Shown here piece after piece: positions 8,500 through 16,425 of a stretch of 64,000 bases of DNA. The position numbers were made by a program, and so were the translations under genes. Within the stretch, counting starts at the first letter, position 1. Every line of letters starts with the position of its first letter. The notes under the pieces were generated by a model. It was given only the letters and a program-made list of their open reading frames with translations. It had not been told where the DNA came from and ran no database searches. This DNA comes from Pseudomonas alcaliphila JAB1 (GTDB taxonomy: Bacteria; Pseudomonadota; Gammaproteobacteria; Pseudomonadales; Pseudomonadaceae), in assembly GCF_001941865.1 (NCBI RefSeq), contig NZ_CP016162.1:3347501-3411500 (forward strand), read 5' to 3'.

Positions 8500-9155
8500 T
8501 GCTAACCAGACTTCACGTTTCATCATTTATTGCTCTTACGATTTCGGTTTGGCTTCTTGCTCTTTGGCTTCAGGGAATGCCGGTTCTGAGTTGGGACTTT
8601 GTTAAACCGTTCAGCACGGTTGTTGGCTGTATAACGCTCTTCGTAATGATATTCAATAAGTACATGTGGTCTTGGAAGATATTTAGGGGGTGGTATGTTA
8701 AGAGACCAGATTTACGAGGCACATGGAGGGTTGAATTACAAAGCAACTGGCAAGATCCGGAAACGGGGGAAATAATACCACCTACCTATGGATATGCGGT
8801 CATTAGACAGTCTATGACCTTCTTAAGCCTTAGGCTGCTAACTAAAGAATCTAAATCTATTCTTGTTGCTCATAGTATTGAACAGCAAGAAGATGATGAG
8901 CTTTTTAAGCTTGTCGGAGTATATAGGAATGAGCCAAGGATCGAACTGCAAGGTGTTAAGAGTGAAATTCATCATGGTTCTTTTTCACTCGAAATACATG
9001 GCCTTCCAGCCGAGGAACTTGAAGGCCATTACTGGACGGACAGAGCTACTAGGGGTGGAATGAAACTTTCAGGGCGTGTTAGTAAACTATACAGCACCTA
9101 CGACCAAGCTCTGCGCGAAATAGGTAAAGAACAACCGGGGACAGACCACGAATAA
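8499..9155 (+). CDS. Cap15-type CBASS effector (two membrane segments plus beta-barrel domain)
   Basis: The 218-residue product has two N-terminal membrane segments (about 7-27 and 38-56), then a beta-rich soluble domain that opens with RPDLRGTWRVELQSNW. This architecture and opening motif match the SMODS-associated 2TM beta-strand-rich effector family (Cap15). Family knowledge: the barrel binds the cyclic nucleotide and the protein then assembles in the inner membrane and disrupts it, killing the infected cell. Its ATG overlaps the CD-NTase stop (TAATG at 8497-8501), so translation is coupled. Start ATG 8499 was chosen over the longer open frame for this reason. The C-terminus (GKEQPGTDHE) is short and charged. 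Confidence 0.85.
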   Translation: MLTRLHVSSFIALTISVWLLALWLQGMPVLSWDFVKPFSTVVGCITLFVMIFNKYMWSWKIFRGWYVKRPDLRGTWRVELQSNWQDPETGEIIPPTYGYAVIRQSMTFLSLRLLTKESKSILVAHSIEQQEDDELFKLVGVYRNEPRIELQGVKSEIHHGSFSLEIHGLPAEELEGHYWTDRATRGGMKLSGRVSKLYSTYDQALREIGKEQPGTDHE

Positions 9156-9273
9156 TTTTCCGTAAATCATGGCCTGCCCCCCTATTGTTCCTACGCTTTC
9201 TCGGCATCATCACTCCATAGCCCTATCCGATGACGCGTGCTTTCCAGTGCCGCGAGCATTGCGTAGCATGCGC

Positions 9274-9291
9274 ACAACGTATATACGTTGT
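9274..9291. promoter_or_regulatory. 18-bp perfect palindrome, probable toxin-antitoxin operator
   Basis: ACAACGTATATACGTTGT is a perfect palindrome ending 29 bases before the antitoxin ATG. A possible -35 (TTGCGT, 9259-9264) and -10 (TATACG, 9282-9287) are 17 bases apart, with the -10 inside the palindrome. This is the usual arrangement for autorepression by a ribbon-helix-helix antitoxin. Confidence 0.7.
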
Positions 9292-9320
9292 AGTTACGAA
9301 TCAACCGACAGGTGACGACC

Positions 9321-9596
9321 ATGGCCAAAGAAGCCGTTTTCAATCTGAAGCTTGAGCCCGAACTGCGCGAAGACTTCATGGCAGCCGCTCAAGCAGCACA
9401 CCAGCCGGCGTCCCAGGTCATGCGCGACCTCATGCGCGACTTCATTCGCCAGCAACAACAGGCCAAAGAGCATGATGAGTTCGTGCACCGCAAGGTCACT
9501 GCTGCAAGGGCATCGGTAGAGGCTGGTCGTGGCCGCTCCAATGATGATGTAGAAGCTGAATTCGCCGCTCGCCGGGCCAAGGCTCTGGGTCACTGA
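9321..9596 (+). CDS. Ribbon-helix-helix type antitoxin
   Basis: This 91-residue protein begins MAKEAVFNLKLEPELRED, a typical short beta-strand then helix of RHH antitoxins. The helix AAHQPASQVMRDLMRDFI and a charged C-terminal tail, which would wrap the toxin, follow. ATG 9321 is preferred over GTG 9312 because ACAGG lies about 9 bases ahead of it. Its stop overlaps the toxin start by one base (TGATG). Role: neutralises the partner toxin and represses the operon at the upstream palindrome (both inferred from family behaviour). The operon may help hold the island in the chromosome. Confidence 0.82.
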   Translation: MAKEAVFNLKLEPELREDFMAAAQAAHQPASQVMRDLMRDFIRQQQQAKEHDEFVHRKVTAARASVEAGRGRSNDDVEAEFAARRAKALGH

Positions 9597-9880
9597 TGCA
9601 GGTTATTTGGACACCTGAGGCCCTGCAGGACCGTCTGGATATCTGGGAATACATCGCCACTGAGAACCCTCGTGCTGCCGTGCACATGGACGAGCTATTC
9701 AGTGCTGTTGCCGCTAGTCTGGCCGACTTTCCCGACAAGGGCAGGCTGGGAACGGTGGTCGGTACTCGCGAGCTGATCCCTCACGAGAACTACCGTCTCG
9801 TCTATCAGACTGAGCGTGATGTGGTCTGGATTCTTGCCCTGGTGCACGTCGCCAGGATGTGGCCACCGGTTCAGAGCTAG
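9596..9880 (+). CDS. RelE/ParE superfamily toxin
   Basis: The 94-residue protein has the compact RelE/ParE layout: MQVIWTPEALQDRLDIWEYI (strand then helix), a second helix with FPDKGRLGTVVGTREL, then HENYRLVYQTERDVVWILALVHVARMWP. The G-T-RELxxHENYRLVY block is typical of plasmid-stabilisation-type members. Members either cleave ribosome-bound mRNA (RelE) or inhibit gyrase (ParE); sequence alone does not decide which. It is translationally coupled to the antitoxin upstream. The tract right after it carries the 20-bp flanking repeat of the island and then the tRNA-Ser gene. Confidence 0.85.
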   Translation: MQVIWTPEALQDRLDIWEYIATENPRAAVHMDELFSAVAASLADFPDKGRLGTVVGTRELIPHENYRLVYQTERDVVWILALVHVARMWPPVQS

Positions 9881-9897
9881 CTGCAGCCTCCAGCCGC

Positions 9898-9917
9898 TTT
9901 CGACACTTCTTCGACAC
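9898..9917. repeat. Right 20-bp direct repeat flanking the defence island
   Basis: TTTCGACACTTCTTCGACAC agrees at 18 of 20 positions with 6850-6869. It lies 17 bases after the toxin stop and about 70 bases from the tRNA-Ser 3' end. Confidence 0.6.
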
Positions 9918-9937
9918 TTTGCATGCCGTAGAAAGCA

Positions 9938-9971
9938 AAAGCCCCCGAAACTCTAGGAATTTCAGGGGCTT
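9938..9971 (-). terminator. Hairpin downstream of tRNA-Ser
   Basis: Read on the minus strand, AAGCCCCTGAAA and TTTCGGGGGCTT form a stem just beyond the tRNA CCA end. A related hairpin exists at 6676-6710. If the island entered at the tRNA tail, this copy would be the island-supplied terminator. Confidence 0.6.
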
Positions 9972-9983
9972 AGGCTTGAGATA

Positions 9984-10073
9984 TGGCGGGAAGATAGGGA
10001 TTTGAACCCTAGGTGCCATTGCTGACACAACGGATTTCGAATCCGTCCCGTTCGACCACTCCGGCATCTTCCC
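9984..10073 (-). tRNA. tRNA-Ser (anticodon CGA)
   Basis: The minus strand reads GGGAAGATGCCGGAGTGG at the 5' end. The anticodon stem-loop ACGGA-TTCGAAA-TCCGT has anticodon CGA. A long variable arm (type II tRNA) and the T arm GGGTTCAAATCCC follow, and the acceptor TCTTCCC pairs with GGGAAGA, then G and an encoded CCA. It lies downstream of purC, as I recall for P. aeruginosa. Its 3' end is the likely integration site of the neighbouring island. Confidence 0.95.
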
Positions 10074-10153
10074 AAGCGGCGCGAATCATAACAGCTGAAT
10101 GAGTTTTGGCGAAGCTTATTTTGAAAATTTTTCGTGTTCTATCAGGCGCTTGT

Positions 10154-10181
10154 GAAAAAGCCGGGGGCTGCCCGGCCTTCT
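10154..10181 (-). terminator. Rho-independent terminator of purC
   Basis: On the minus strand a GGCCGGGCAG / CCCCCGGC hairpin is followed by TTTTT, 11 bases beyond the purC stop. Confidence 0.75.
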
Positions 10182-10191
10182 CTCGCAAGGC

Positions 10192-11061
10192 TCAAGCGGT
10201 CAGGCGGGTCAGTGCTTCGCGGTACTTGTCGGCGGTTTTCTGCGCGACGTCTGCCGGTACGGCCGGAGCCGGGGCTTGTTTGTTCCAGCCGGTGGATTCC
10301 AGCCAGTCACGCACGAACTGCTTGTCGAAGCTCGGCGGGTTGCTGCCTTCGGCGTAGCTGTCGGCCGGCCAGAAGCGGCTGGAATCCGGGGTCAGCACTT
10401 CGTCCATCAGGGTCAGGGTGCCGTCTTCGTCCAGGCCGAATTCGAACTTGGTGTCGGCGATGATGATGCCGCGGGTGGCGGCGTACTCGACAGCCGTGGT
10501 GTACAGCTTGATCGCGGTGTCACGCACCTGGGCAGCCAGTTCGGCGCCGATGATGGCTTCGCACTGCTCGAAGCTGATGTTCTCGTCATGATCGCCCACG
10601 GCGGCCTTGGTCGAGGGGGTGAAGATCGGTTGCGGCAGTTTGGCCGCTTCTTTCAGGCCGGCCGGCAGGGCGATGCCGCAAACGGTGCCGCTCTTCTGGT
10701 ATTCCTTCCAGCCGGAGCCGACGATGTAGCCGCGCACGATGGCTTCCACGGCGACCGGCTTGAGACGCTTGGCGACGACCGCACGACCGTCGACCAGTGG
10801 CAGCTCGGCAGCGGACACGACGTCTTCGACCTTGTCACCGGTGAAGTGGTTGGGCACCACGCCAGCCAGCTTGTCGAACCAGAAGTTGGAGATGGCGGTG
10901 AGGATCTTGCCCTTCTCCGGAATCGGCTGTTCGAGAATGACGTCGAATGCCGACAGACGATCGGTGGCCACCATCAGCATGCGCTTGTCGTCGATTTCGT
11001 AGAGGTCGCGGACCTTGCCCGAGTAGATCTTCTTCAGGCTCAGGGTGGTGGGTGTGCTCAT
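10192..11061 (-). CDS. purC: Phosphoribosylaminoimidazole-succinocarboxamide (SAICAR) synthase, long type
   Basis: The 289-residue enzyme joins CAIR and aspartate with ATP in purine synthesis. It shows [10 protein letters not shown] near the N-terminus, [25 protein letters not shown] and [14 protein letters not shown], all characteristic of SAICAR synthase. The overall pattern resembles the roughly 300-residue betaproteobacterial or eukaryotic-like form. The roughly 236-residue form I associate with P. aeruginosa (starting MEKREELYRGKAK) looks different. The locus dapA-bamC-purC-tRNA-Ser is nevertheless the usual one. ATG 11061 was chosen over the 32-codon upstream extension because GGAAA precedes it at 8 bases. 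The gene has its own terminator and is separated from bamC by another hairpin. Confidence 0.93.
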   Translation of the reverse strand: MSTPTTLSLKKIYSGKVRDLYEIDDKRMLMVATDRLSAFDVILEQPIPEKGKILTAISNFWFDKLAGVVPNHFTGDKVEDVVSAAELPLVDGRAVVAKRLKPVAVEAIVRGYIVGSGWKEYQKSGTVCGIALPAGLKEAAKLPQPIFTPSTKAAVGDHDENISFEQCEAIIGAELAAQVRDTAIKLYTTAVEYAATRGIIIADTKFEFGLDEDGTLTLMDEVLTPDSSRFWPADSYAEGSNPPSFDKQFVRDWLESTGWNKQAPAPAVPADVAQKTADKYREALTRLTA

Positions 11062-11092
11062 GTCGGCATTTCCGTTTCTGGCAAACAAAACA

Positions 11093-11116
11093 GGCGAAAC
11101 CTTTGCGGGTTTCGCC
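11093..11116 (-). terminator. Hairpin between bamC and purC
   Basis: GGCGAAACC / GGGTTTCGCC forms a 9-bp stem with a 5-base loop. On the minus strand it is followed by TGTTTTGTTTG. It probably ends the dapA-bamC transcript; the adjacent 11120-11160 stretch contains a GCAGGCCGTTTTTCAACG fragment of the R-type repeat. Confidence 0.65.
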
Positions 11117-11174
11117 CATCGATTAACGGCTGGAGCGCGCTGCAGGCCGTTTTTCAACGACCTGCTGGCGCCAG

Positions 11175-12296
11175 TCAGCCGAGATTATCCTGGATCAGGC
11201 TCAGCACGCGGCGCGATACATCGGCCGGGGCTACGGTGTTGAGATCCTTTTCCACGGTGACCTGGACGCCATCGCCAACCGGAGTCAGGCGCACCTGATA
11301 GCGCTCGGCACGGGCTTCGATCTCTTCCTTGCTCGGCGCGCTGCCGAACATGCGACCGAAGAAGCCTGGCTTCTCTTCGTTGATCTGAGCACCTTCGGCC
11401 ATGTTGATGTAGTACAGGCCGAGGCTGCGGTTGAGGTCGTCGACGCGCACGTTGCCGAGTTCCAGCGAACGGCCGACGCCGGACCAGGCGCGGTCGAAAT
11501 CGGCGCCGAGGTTGAGCACCGGGTTGCCGTTGCCGTCTTCGCTCAGGCTGACGCGGCTGGGCGCATCGTAGTCGCGTGCGGCGAGCAGCGATACCGAGCC
11601 GCCCTGCTCCACGCCACGGGCCATGCTCACCAGCATTTCGTCGAGCAGTGCAGCTTCGAGGCTGGCATTGCCGCTACGGGCAGCGAAATCGACATCGGCG
11701 GTGCTGCCGGCAGGACGCTCGGCGCTGGTGACGAAGACTTCACTGGTGTTGCGCTGCACACCCGGCTCGATGCGCACGCGCACACGGGTTTCGGCATCCG
11801 CCGCAACGCCGGAAACGCGGCTGCTCAGACTGCGCGCCATGCTCGTGGAGAGCTCATCGAAACGCTGCCAGGAGGTGATGAACTCACCGGTTTGCGGACG
11901 CTCGCTGGCGATGCGGAAACCGTTGTCCTCGAAGAACTGACGCACCAGCGGCCAGACTTCGGCCGGCACGCGCTGGGCCACGACCCAACGCGAATCACCG
12001 CTGCGCTGCAGGCTGAACTCGCGTTCGTCGGCACGTACCTGCAGGCCTTGCGGGCGCGGCACTTCGAATTCGGCCGGGGTCGCGGTGCTGCTGGCTACCT
12101 GGGCAGGCACCGGCAGCAACGGATCGAGACGCTTGGCCTGGACATCAGCCGGCAATTGCATCGGTGCAGTCTGACGCGCTTCCAGGTAGTCGCTACCGCG
12201 ATCACGGAAGTAGCCATTTTCACCCCAGAGCCAGCCGCAACCGCTGGTGCTGGAGACGATCAGAGCAAGGGCGGAAAATCCGGCCAGTCGCTTCAT
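11175..12296 (-). CDS. bamC: Outer-membrane assembly lipoprotein BamC
   Basis: The 373-residue protein starts [16 protein letters not shown] and has a lipobox ending SGC, giving a lipidated Cys at about residue 20. An unstructured N-terminal stretch with DYLEARQ follows, as in BamC, where this segment contacts BamD. Two helix-grip domains occupy the remainder. Family role: accessory lipoprotein of the BAM complex that inserts beta-barrel proteins. It lies 16 bases downstream of dapA, the standard pair in Pseudomonas and Escherichia. The start was set at the ATG that gives a proper lipoprotein signal; 10 upstream codons were discarded. Confidence 0.92.
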   Translation of the reverse strand: MKRLAGFSALALIVSSTSGCGWLWGENGYFRDRGSDYLEARQTAPMQLPADVQAKRLDPLLPVPAQVASSTATPAEFEVPRPQGLQVRADEREFSLQRSGDSRWVVAQRVPAEVWPLVRQFFEDNGFRIASERPQTGEFITSWQRFDELSTSMARSLSSRVSGVAADAETRVRVRIEPGVQRNTSEVFVTSAERPAGSTADVDFAARSGNASLEAALLDEMLVSMARGVEQGGSVSLLAARDYDAPSRVSLSEDGNGNPVLNLGADFDRAWSGVGRSLELGNVRVDDLNRSLGLYYINMAEGAQINEEKPGFFGRMFGSAPSKEEIEARAERYQVRLTPVGDGVQVTVEKDLNTVAPADVSRRVLSLIQDNLG

Positions 12297-12312
12297 GCGT
12301 AGAATCCTTGAG

Positions 12313-13194
12313 TTAAGCCAATACACCGCACTGGCGCATGGCCTGGCGCAGCGGTTCGTGACAGCGCGGGCTGAGCCAGGTCAGCGGCAGACGAATACCA
12401 TCGCTCATCAGACCCATTTCGTGCAGCGCCCATTTCACCGGAATCGGGTTGGATTCGAGGAACAGTGCCTTGTGCAGCGGCATCAGACGGTCGTTGATGG
12501 CGCGGGCGATGGCCGCCTCGCCACGCATGGCGGCGGCGCACAGATCGCTCATGGCACGCGGCGCAACGTTGGCGGTGACGGAGATGTTGCCCTTGCCGCC
12601 CAGCAGCATCAGTTCGACGGCAGTGGCGTCGTCACCGGAATAGACGAGGAAATCCTTGCTGACGCGATCCAGCACGTCCTGAGCGCGCTGCAGGTCGCCG
12701 GTAGCTTCCTTGATGCCGATGATGTTGTCGATCTTAGACAGGCGCTCGACGGTCTCCGGCAGCATGTCGCACACGGTGCGGCCCGGCACGTTGTAGAGAA
12801 TCTGCGGGATGTCCACGGCTTCGGCGATATGGCGGAAATGCAGGTACAGGCCTTCCTGGGTCGGCTTGTTGTAGTACGGGGTGACCAGCAGGCAGGCGTC
12901 GGCGCCGACATCCTTGGCGGCCTGGGTCCACTCCACGGCCTCGCGGGTGCTGTTGGCACCGGTGCCGGCGATTACCGGGATACGCCCGGCAACCTGATCG
13001 ACCACGCGGCGAATCACCTCTAAGTGTTCGCTGTCGAAATCCAGTGTGGGGGATTCACCCGTGGTGCCGACCGCGACGATGGCATTGGTCCCCTCTTGCA
13101 GGTGGAAGTCCACCAGTTTGCTCAGGGCATCCCAATCCAGACCACCCTGCGCGTCCATGGGCGTGACCAGTGCCACCATACTGCCCGCAATCAT
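12313..13194 (-). CDS. dapA: 4-hydroxy-tetrahydrodipicolinate synthase
   Basis: The 293-residue TIM-barrel enzyme condenses pyruvate with aspartate semialdehyde in lysine and diaminopimelate synthesis. GTTGESPTL (about 43-51), YNVPGRT with catalytic Tyr134, and Lys162 in IGIKEATGD (Schiff base) are all present. ATG 13194 begins [13 protein letters not shown], the normal DapA start; the longer open frame upstream is not coding. It is divergent from gcvR and followed by bamC, as in P. aeruginosa. Confidence 0.97.
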   Translation of the reverse strand: MIAGSMVALVTPMDAQGGLDWDALSKLVDFHLQEGTNAIVAVGTTGESPTLDFDSEHLEVIRRVVDQVAGRIPVIAGTGANSTREAVEWTQAAKDVGADACLLVTPYYNKPTQEGLYLHFRHIAEAVDIPQILYNVPGRTVCDMLPETVERLSKIDNIIGIKEATGDLQRAQDVLDRVSKDFLVYSGDDATAVELMLLGGKGNISVTANVAPRAMSDLCAAAMRGEAAIARAINDRLMPLHKALFLESNPIPVKWALHEMGLMSDGIRLPLTWLSPRCHEPLRQAMRQCGVLA

Positions 13195-13441
13195 GCAACC
13201 GCTCCTGCCGGAAAAATTGAGCCGTAATGGTACTGGTGCCACCAATCCGGCACAAGCAACGGACAAGGGCTTATCAGGTCGTTTGAACACTACCTGCGTT
13301 TTTCCGCGACCGGCTATCGGCGCAGGCCGTCGTCCGATGCACAAGGCTTCGCCATTCCCCTCGGCGGTGCTTTTCGCTAACCTGCTGTCTTTGGTCTGCG
13401 GCTTCTCGTGCGTGGACCGTTCATCGCTTTAGGAAGGCTGC

Positions 13442-13999
13442 ATGTCCACCCCCCTCGTTCGCGAACAATTCCTCGTCATCAGCGCTCTCGGCCGCGATGC
13501 CATGGCCCTGACCAACCTGCTCAGCCGCACCAGTCATGAGAACCGTTGTGCGGTGATCAGCACTCGCCTGAGCCGTCACGGTGAATTCAGCGCCCTGGTG
13601 CTGCAGGTGTCCGGTAGCTGGGATGCACTGGCGCGCCTGGAGTCGAGCCTGCCGCTGCTGGCCAAGAAGCATGATTTCAGCGTGGACCTGGCGCGCAGCG
13701 CTGCCGCCGAAGTGCGCCCGCAGGCGCTGCCTTATGTGGCCTACGTCAGCGCCGTATACCGCCCGGACATTCTCAACGAGCTGTGCCAGTTCTTCATCGA
13801 CCACCGCGTCGAGCTGGAAGCCCTGACCTGCGACACCTACCAGGCGCCGCAGACCGGCGGCACCATGCTCAACGCCACCCTGACCGTGACGCTGCCGGCC
13901 GGCACGCAGATCAGCTGGCTGCGCGATCAGTTCCTCGATTTCGCCGATGCGCTGAATCTGGATGCCTTGATCGAACCTTGGCGCCCACAGAATCCATGA
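13442..13999 (+). CDS. gcvR: Glycine cleavage system transcriptional repressor GcvR-like (tandem ACT domains)
   Basis: The 185-residue protein contains two ACT-type halves: residues about 7-80 (FLVISALGRDAMALTNLLSRT, with the conserved SRHGEFSALVLQVSG strand) and about 95-175 (YVAYVSAVYRPDILNELCQFF). This matches GcvR, which in E. coli controls the glycine cleavage operon by binding GcvA. In pseudomonads its target is less clear, so the role is transferred by family. It is divergent from dapA and precedes bcp, the usual order. AGGAAGG lies just before the ATG. Confidence 0.88.
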   Translation: MSTPLVREQFLVISALGRDAMALTNLLSRTSHENRCAVISTRLSRHGEFSALVLQVSGSWDALARLESSLPLLAKKHDFSVDLARSAAAEVRPQALPYVAYVSAVYRPDILNELCQFFIDHRVELEALTCDTYQAPQTGGTMLNATLTVTLPAGTQISWLRDQFLDFADALNLDALIEPWRPQNP

Positions 14000-14000
14000 C

Positions 14001-14130
14001 GATCTGCTGCGCGTCGGCCCTGCTGCGTTAGAAACAGGTTCGGCCTGCTCATTTACAACTCGTAAAGTCGTACGCGACCCCGGCCGGGCCTCACCTGTTT
14101 CTGCGGGGCCGCCATCGGTATTGCATGGCT
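14001..14130. repeat. Extragenic repeat copy R2
   Basis: The segment GCTCATTTACAACTCGTAAAG...GGGGCCGCCATCGGTATTG, read as reverse complement, matches the R1 element at 5461-5628 through CAATACCGATGGCGGCCCC, ACTTTACG.GTTGTAAATGAG and TAACGCAG. It fills the gcvR-bcp gap. Its ends are less well preserved than those of R1 and R3. Confidence 0.65.
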
Positions 14131-14174
14131 CTAGCTCGCGATATCGCCGACAACCTCTGAATGAAGGAGTTTCC

Positions 14175-14648
14175 ATGCCCGTTGAACTCGACAAAGCCGT
14201 TGCCGACTTCCAGGCCGAGGCCACCAGTGGCCAGCAGGTAAAGCTGTCCGCACTCAAGGGCCAGCAGGTCGTGTTGTATTTCTATCCGAAGGACGCGACC
14301 CCGGGCTGCACCACCGAGGGTATGGACTTCAGCGCTCGCTTCGAGCAGTTCAAGGCGGCCAACACGCTGATCTTCGGCGTGTCGATGGACAGTCTGAAGA
14401 AGCACGAAAGCTTCAAGTGCAAGCAGGCGTTTCCCTTCGAGCTGATCAGCGACGAAGAACACCAGCTGTGCGACCTGTTCGGCGTGTACCAGTTGAAGAA
14501 GAACTACGGTAAGGAATACATGGGCATCGTGCGCAGTACCTTCCTGATCGACAAGGACGGCGTGTTGCGTGAAGAGTGGCGCAACGTCAAGGTCGCCGGC
14601 CATGTCGACAAGGTGCTGGCAGCAGCCGAAGCCCTGAACAAAGGCTGA
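14175..14648 (+). CDS. bcp: Thioredoxin-dependent thiol peroxidase (Bcp/PrxQ family)
   Basis: The 157-residue peroxiredoxin has the active-site segment YFYPKDATPGCTTEG with peroxidatic Cys45. Further cysteines lie in FKCKQAFPF and EEHQLCDLF, either of which could resolve the intermediate. Function: reduces H2O2 and organic hydroperoxides using thioredoxin. ATG 14175 follows AAGGAG at 5 bases; the 18-codon extension upstream is rejected. Gene order gcvR-bcp-permease agrees with P. aeruginosa. A strong terminator follows. Confidence 0.94.
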   Translation: MPVELDKAVADFQAEATSGQQVKLSALKGQQVVLYFYPKDATPGCTTEGMDFSARFEQFKAANTLIFGVSMDSLKKHESFKCKQAFPFELISDEEHQLCDLFGVYQLKKNYGKEYMGIVRSTFLIDKDGVLREEWRNVKVAGHVDKVLAAAEALNKG

Positions 14649-14667
14649 CCCCCTGCCCTGCAAATGA

Positions 14668-14704
14668 AACGCCGCGACGGCCAATGGCTGTCGCGGCGTT
14701 TTTG
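14668..14704 (+). terminator. Rho-independent terminator of bcp
   Basis: AAACGCCGCGAC / GTCGCGGCGTTT forms a 12-bp stem with an 11-base loop, followed by T residues, 20 bases after the stop. Confidence 0.9.
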
Positions 14705-14770
14705 TTCGGCGGTAGCCTGGTTTGAGCTGTGCAAAACCCGGCGCTCAGCCAAGCAGCTACGCGCCGTATT

Positions 14771-14845
14771 TGTAGGAGCGGCGCCCCGCCGCGAACATGG
14801 GTGGCGCGCAATTGACAAGCTTCGCCCCGGGGCGGGGCTCCTACG
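14771..14845. repeat. REP-like palindromic repeat, TGTAGGAGCGGCGCCCCG family
   Basis: TGTAGGAGCGGCGCCCCGCC pairs with the downstream GGGGCGGGGCTCCTACG. A related unit lies at 48715-48770. It occupies the convergent gap between bcp and the permease gene. Confidence 0.8.
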
Positions 14846-14898
14846 CAAGGCCGCGCTGGACCCCTTATTAGCCAGGCACGGCCTTTGCCATCGACGCC

Positions 14899-15963
14899 TT
14901 ATTCGGCGGACACCGGCTCGGTACGCGGCCAGGCGTTGATCACGGCCTTGAACAGGGTCGCCAGCGGAATGGCGAAGAATACGCCCCAGAAGCCCCACAG
15001 CCCGCCGAACAGCAGCACCGCGCAGATGATCGCCACCGGATGCAGGTTGACCGCCTCGGAGAACAACAGCGGCACCAGCACGTTGCCATCGAGCGCCTGG
15101 ATGATCCCATAGACCACCATCAGGTAGAGGAACTGATCGCTCCAGCCCCACTGGAACAGGCCGATCAGCGCCACCGGCACGGTCACCACCACCGCGCCGA
15201 TATAAGGCACCACCACCGACAGGCCGACCAGCAGGGCCAGCAGCGCGGCGTAATTGAGGCCCAGGTAGGCGAAGGCGATATAGGTGACCACGCCGCAGAT
15301 GATGATCTCGATGAACTTGCCACGGATGTAGTTGGCGATCTGCTGGTTCATTTCCTGCGCCACCTGGGTAATCAGTGAGCGCTCGCGCGGCAGGTAGCTG
15401 CGAAACCACTGACCGATCTGCTCGCGGTCCTTGAGGAAGAAGAACACCAGGATCGGCACCAGTACCAGGTAGATCATCACGCTGACCAGCATCGGCAGGC
15501 TGGACAGGGAGAACGACAGCGCCCACTGGCCGAACTTGCCAGCTTCGCCGCGCATGCTGTCGATCAGTTGCACGACCTGCGCGTCGGTGATCAGGTTCGG
15601 GTAACGCTCCGGCAGCAGCAGGAACACCGATTGCCATTCGGCGGCCATACGCGGCAGTTCATTGAACAGCGTGCTCAACTGTTGCCAGAGCAGCGGCATC
15701 AGCACCAGCAAAAACACCGTCAGGCCGCCCATGAACAGGGTGAACACCAGCCAGACCGCCAGCACCTGCGGCACCTTCAGGCGCTCCAGGCCGTTGACCA
15801 GCCCCTGCATGAGAAAGGCCAGCACCAGGCCGGTCAGTACCGGCGCGAGCATGCCGCCCAGCGTCAGCACCACGGCAAAGCCCAGCACCAGCAGCACCGC
15901 CAACACCACCGCCTGTTCGTCGGAGAAGTAGCGGTGCAGCCAATCGCGTAAAACCTTGACCAT
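14899..15963 (-). CDS. AI-2E/PerM family inner-membrane permease
   Basis: The 354-residue protein is strongly hydrophobic, with about 8 membrane segments: pairs near 17-60, one at 64-85, one near 150-170 and several from 205 to 335. It has the PerM/TqsA-type segment FLKDREQIGQWFRSYLP and the conserved VSxxVPYIGAVVVTVPVALIG. The family contains the AI-2 exporter TqsA but also permeases of unknown substrate, and in Pseudomonas the substrate is not established. It lies between bcp and the TusA-like gene, as in P. aeruginosa (PA1007 position). Confidence 0.85.
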   Translation of the reverse strand: MVKVLRDWLHRYFSDEQAVVLAVLLVLGFAVVLTLGGMLAPVLTGLVLAFLMQGLVNGLERLKVPQVLAVWLVFTLFMGGLTVFLLVLMPLLWQQLSTLFNELPRMAAEWQSVFLLLPERYPNLITDAQVVQLIDSMRGEAGKFGQWALSFSLSSLPMLVSVMIYLVLVPILVFFFLKDREQIGQWFRSYLPRERSLITQVAQEMNQQIANYIRGKFIEIIICGVVTYIAFAYLGLNYAALLALLVGLSVVVPYIGAVVVTVPVALIGLFQWGWSDQFLYLMVVYGIIQALDGNVLVPLLFSEAVNLHPVAIICAVLLFGGLWGFWGVFFAIPLATLFKAVINAWPRTEPVSAE

Positions 15964-16077
15964 CAGAATTCCTTAACGCAGAGAAGTGCCGGTTCTTTCA
16001 CTACGCCCGCCACATGAAAAATGGCGCACGCCGCGCATGAATGACCACGGGGATGTGTTTCAAGCTGCAACAGCTGT

Positions 16078-16317
16078 TCAGGCCTTGCGCAGCCAATAGC
16101 GGTAAACGCCTGCCTCGAGTTCTTCATGCAGCAGCGCATGCCCGGCCAGGCTGGCGAAGGCGCGAAAGTCGCGCTGCGAGCCGGCGTCAGTGGCGCTGAC
16201 CTTGAGCACCGCGCCACTGGCCAGGCGATTGAGTTCGAGCTTGGCCTTGAGCAAGGGCAGCGGGCAGTTCAGCCCGCAGGCATCGAGTTCAGCATCGAAA
16301 GCCGGTACGTCTGTCAT
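16078..16317 (-). CDS. TusA/SirA-family sulfur carrier protein (PA1006-like)
   Basis: This 79-residue protein has the family CPxP motif in DACGLNCPLPLLKAK, with the persulfide-bearing Cys near residue 17, and the conserved DAGSQRDF segment. TusA-family proteins pass sulfur to tRNA or cofactor synthesis. The P. aeruginosa protein at this position has been linked to molybdenum cofactor homeostasis and nitrate respiration (recalled knowledge). Of the two adjacent ATGs, the one at 16317 has better spacing to AGGAG. It is divergent from bepA. Confidence 0.9.
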   Translation of the reverse strand: MTDVPAFDAELDACGLNCPLPLLKAKLELNRLASGAVLKVSATDAGSQRDFRAFASLAGHALLHEELEAGVYRYWLRKA

Positions 16318-16425
16318 CATCTACTCCTGATAGGTCGGCTAGGATACCCAAGCCGCCACAACCCTGGCCAGCGCGGTAGCTGGCCGGCTACAGTAACGCC
16401 TTTGCCGCCCGAGAGCCCTGAGTGC

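Noticed and set aside
16126..16425. 100-codon N-terminal extension of bepA
   Set aside because: It is antisense to the TusA-like gene and would bury the BepA signal peptide.
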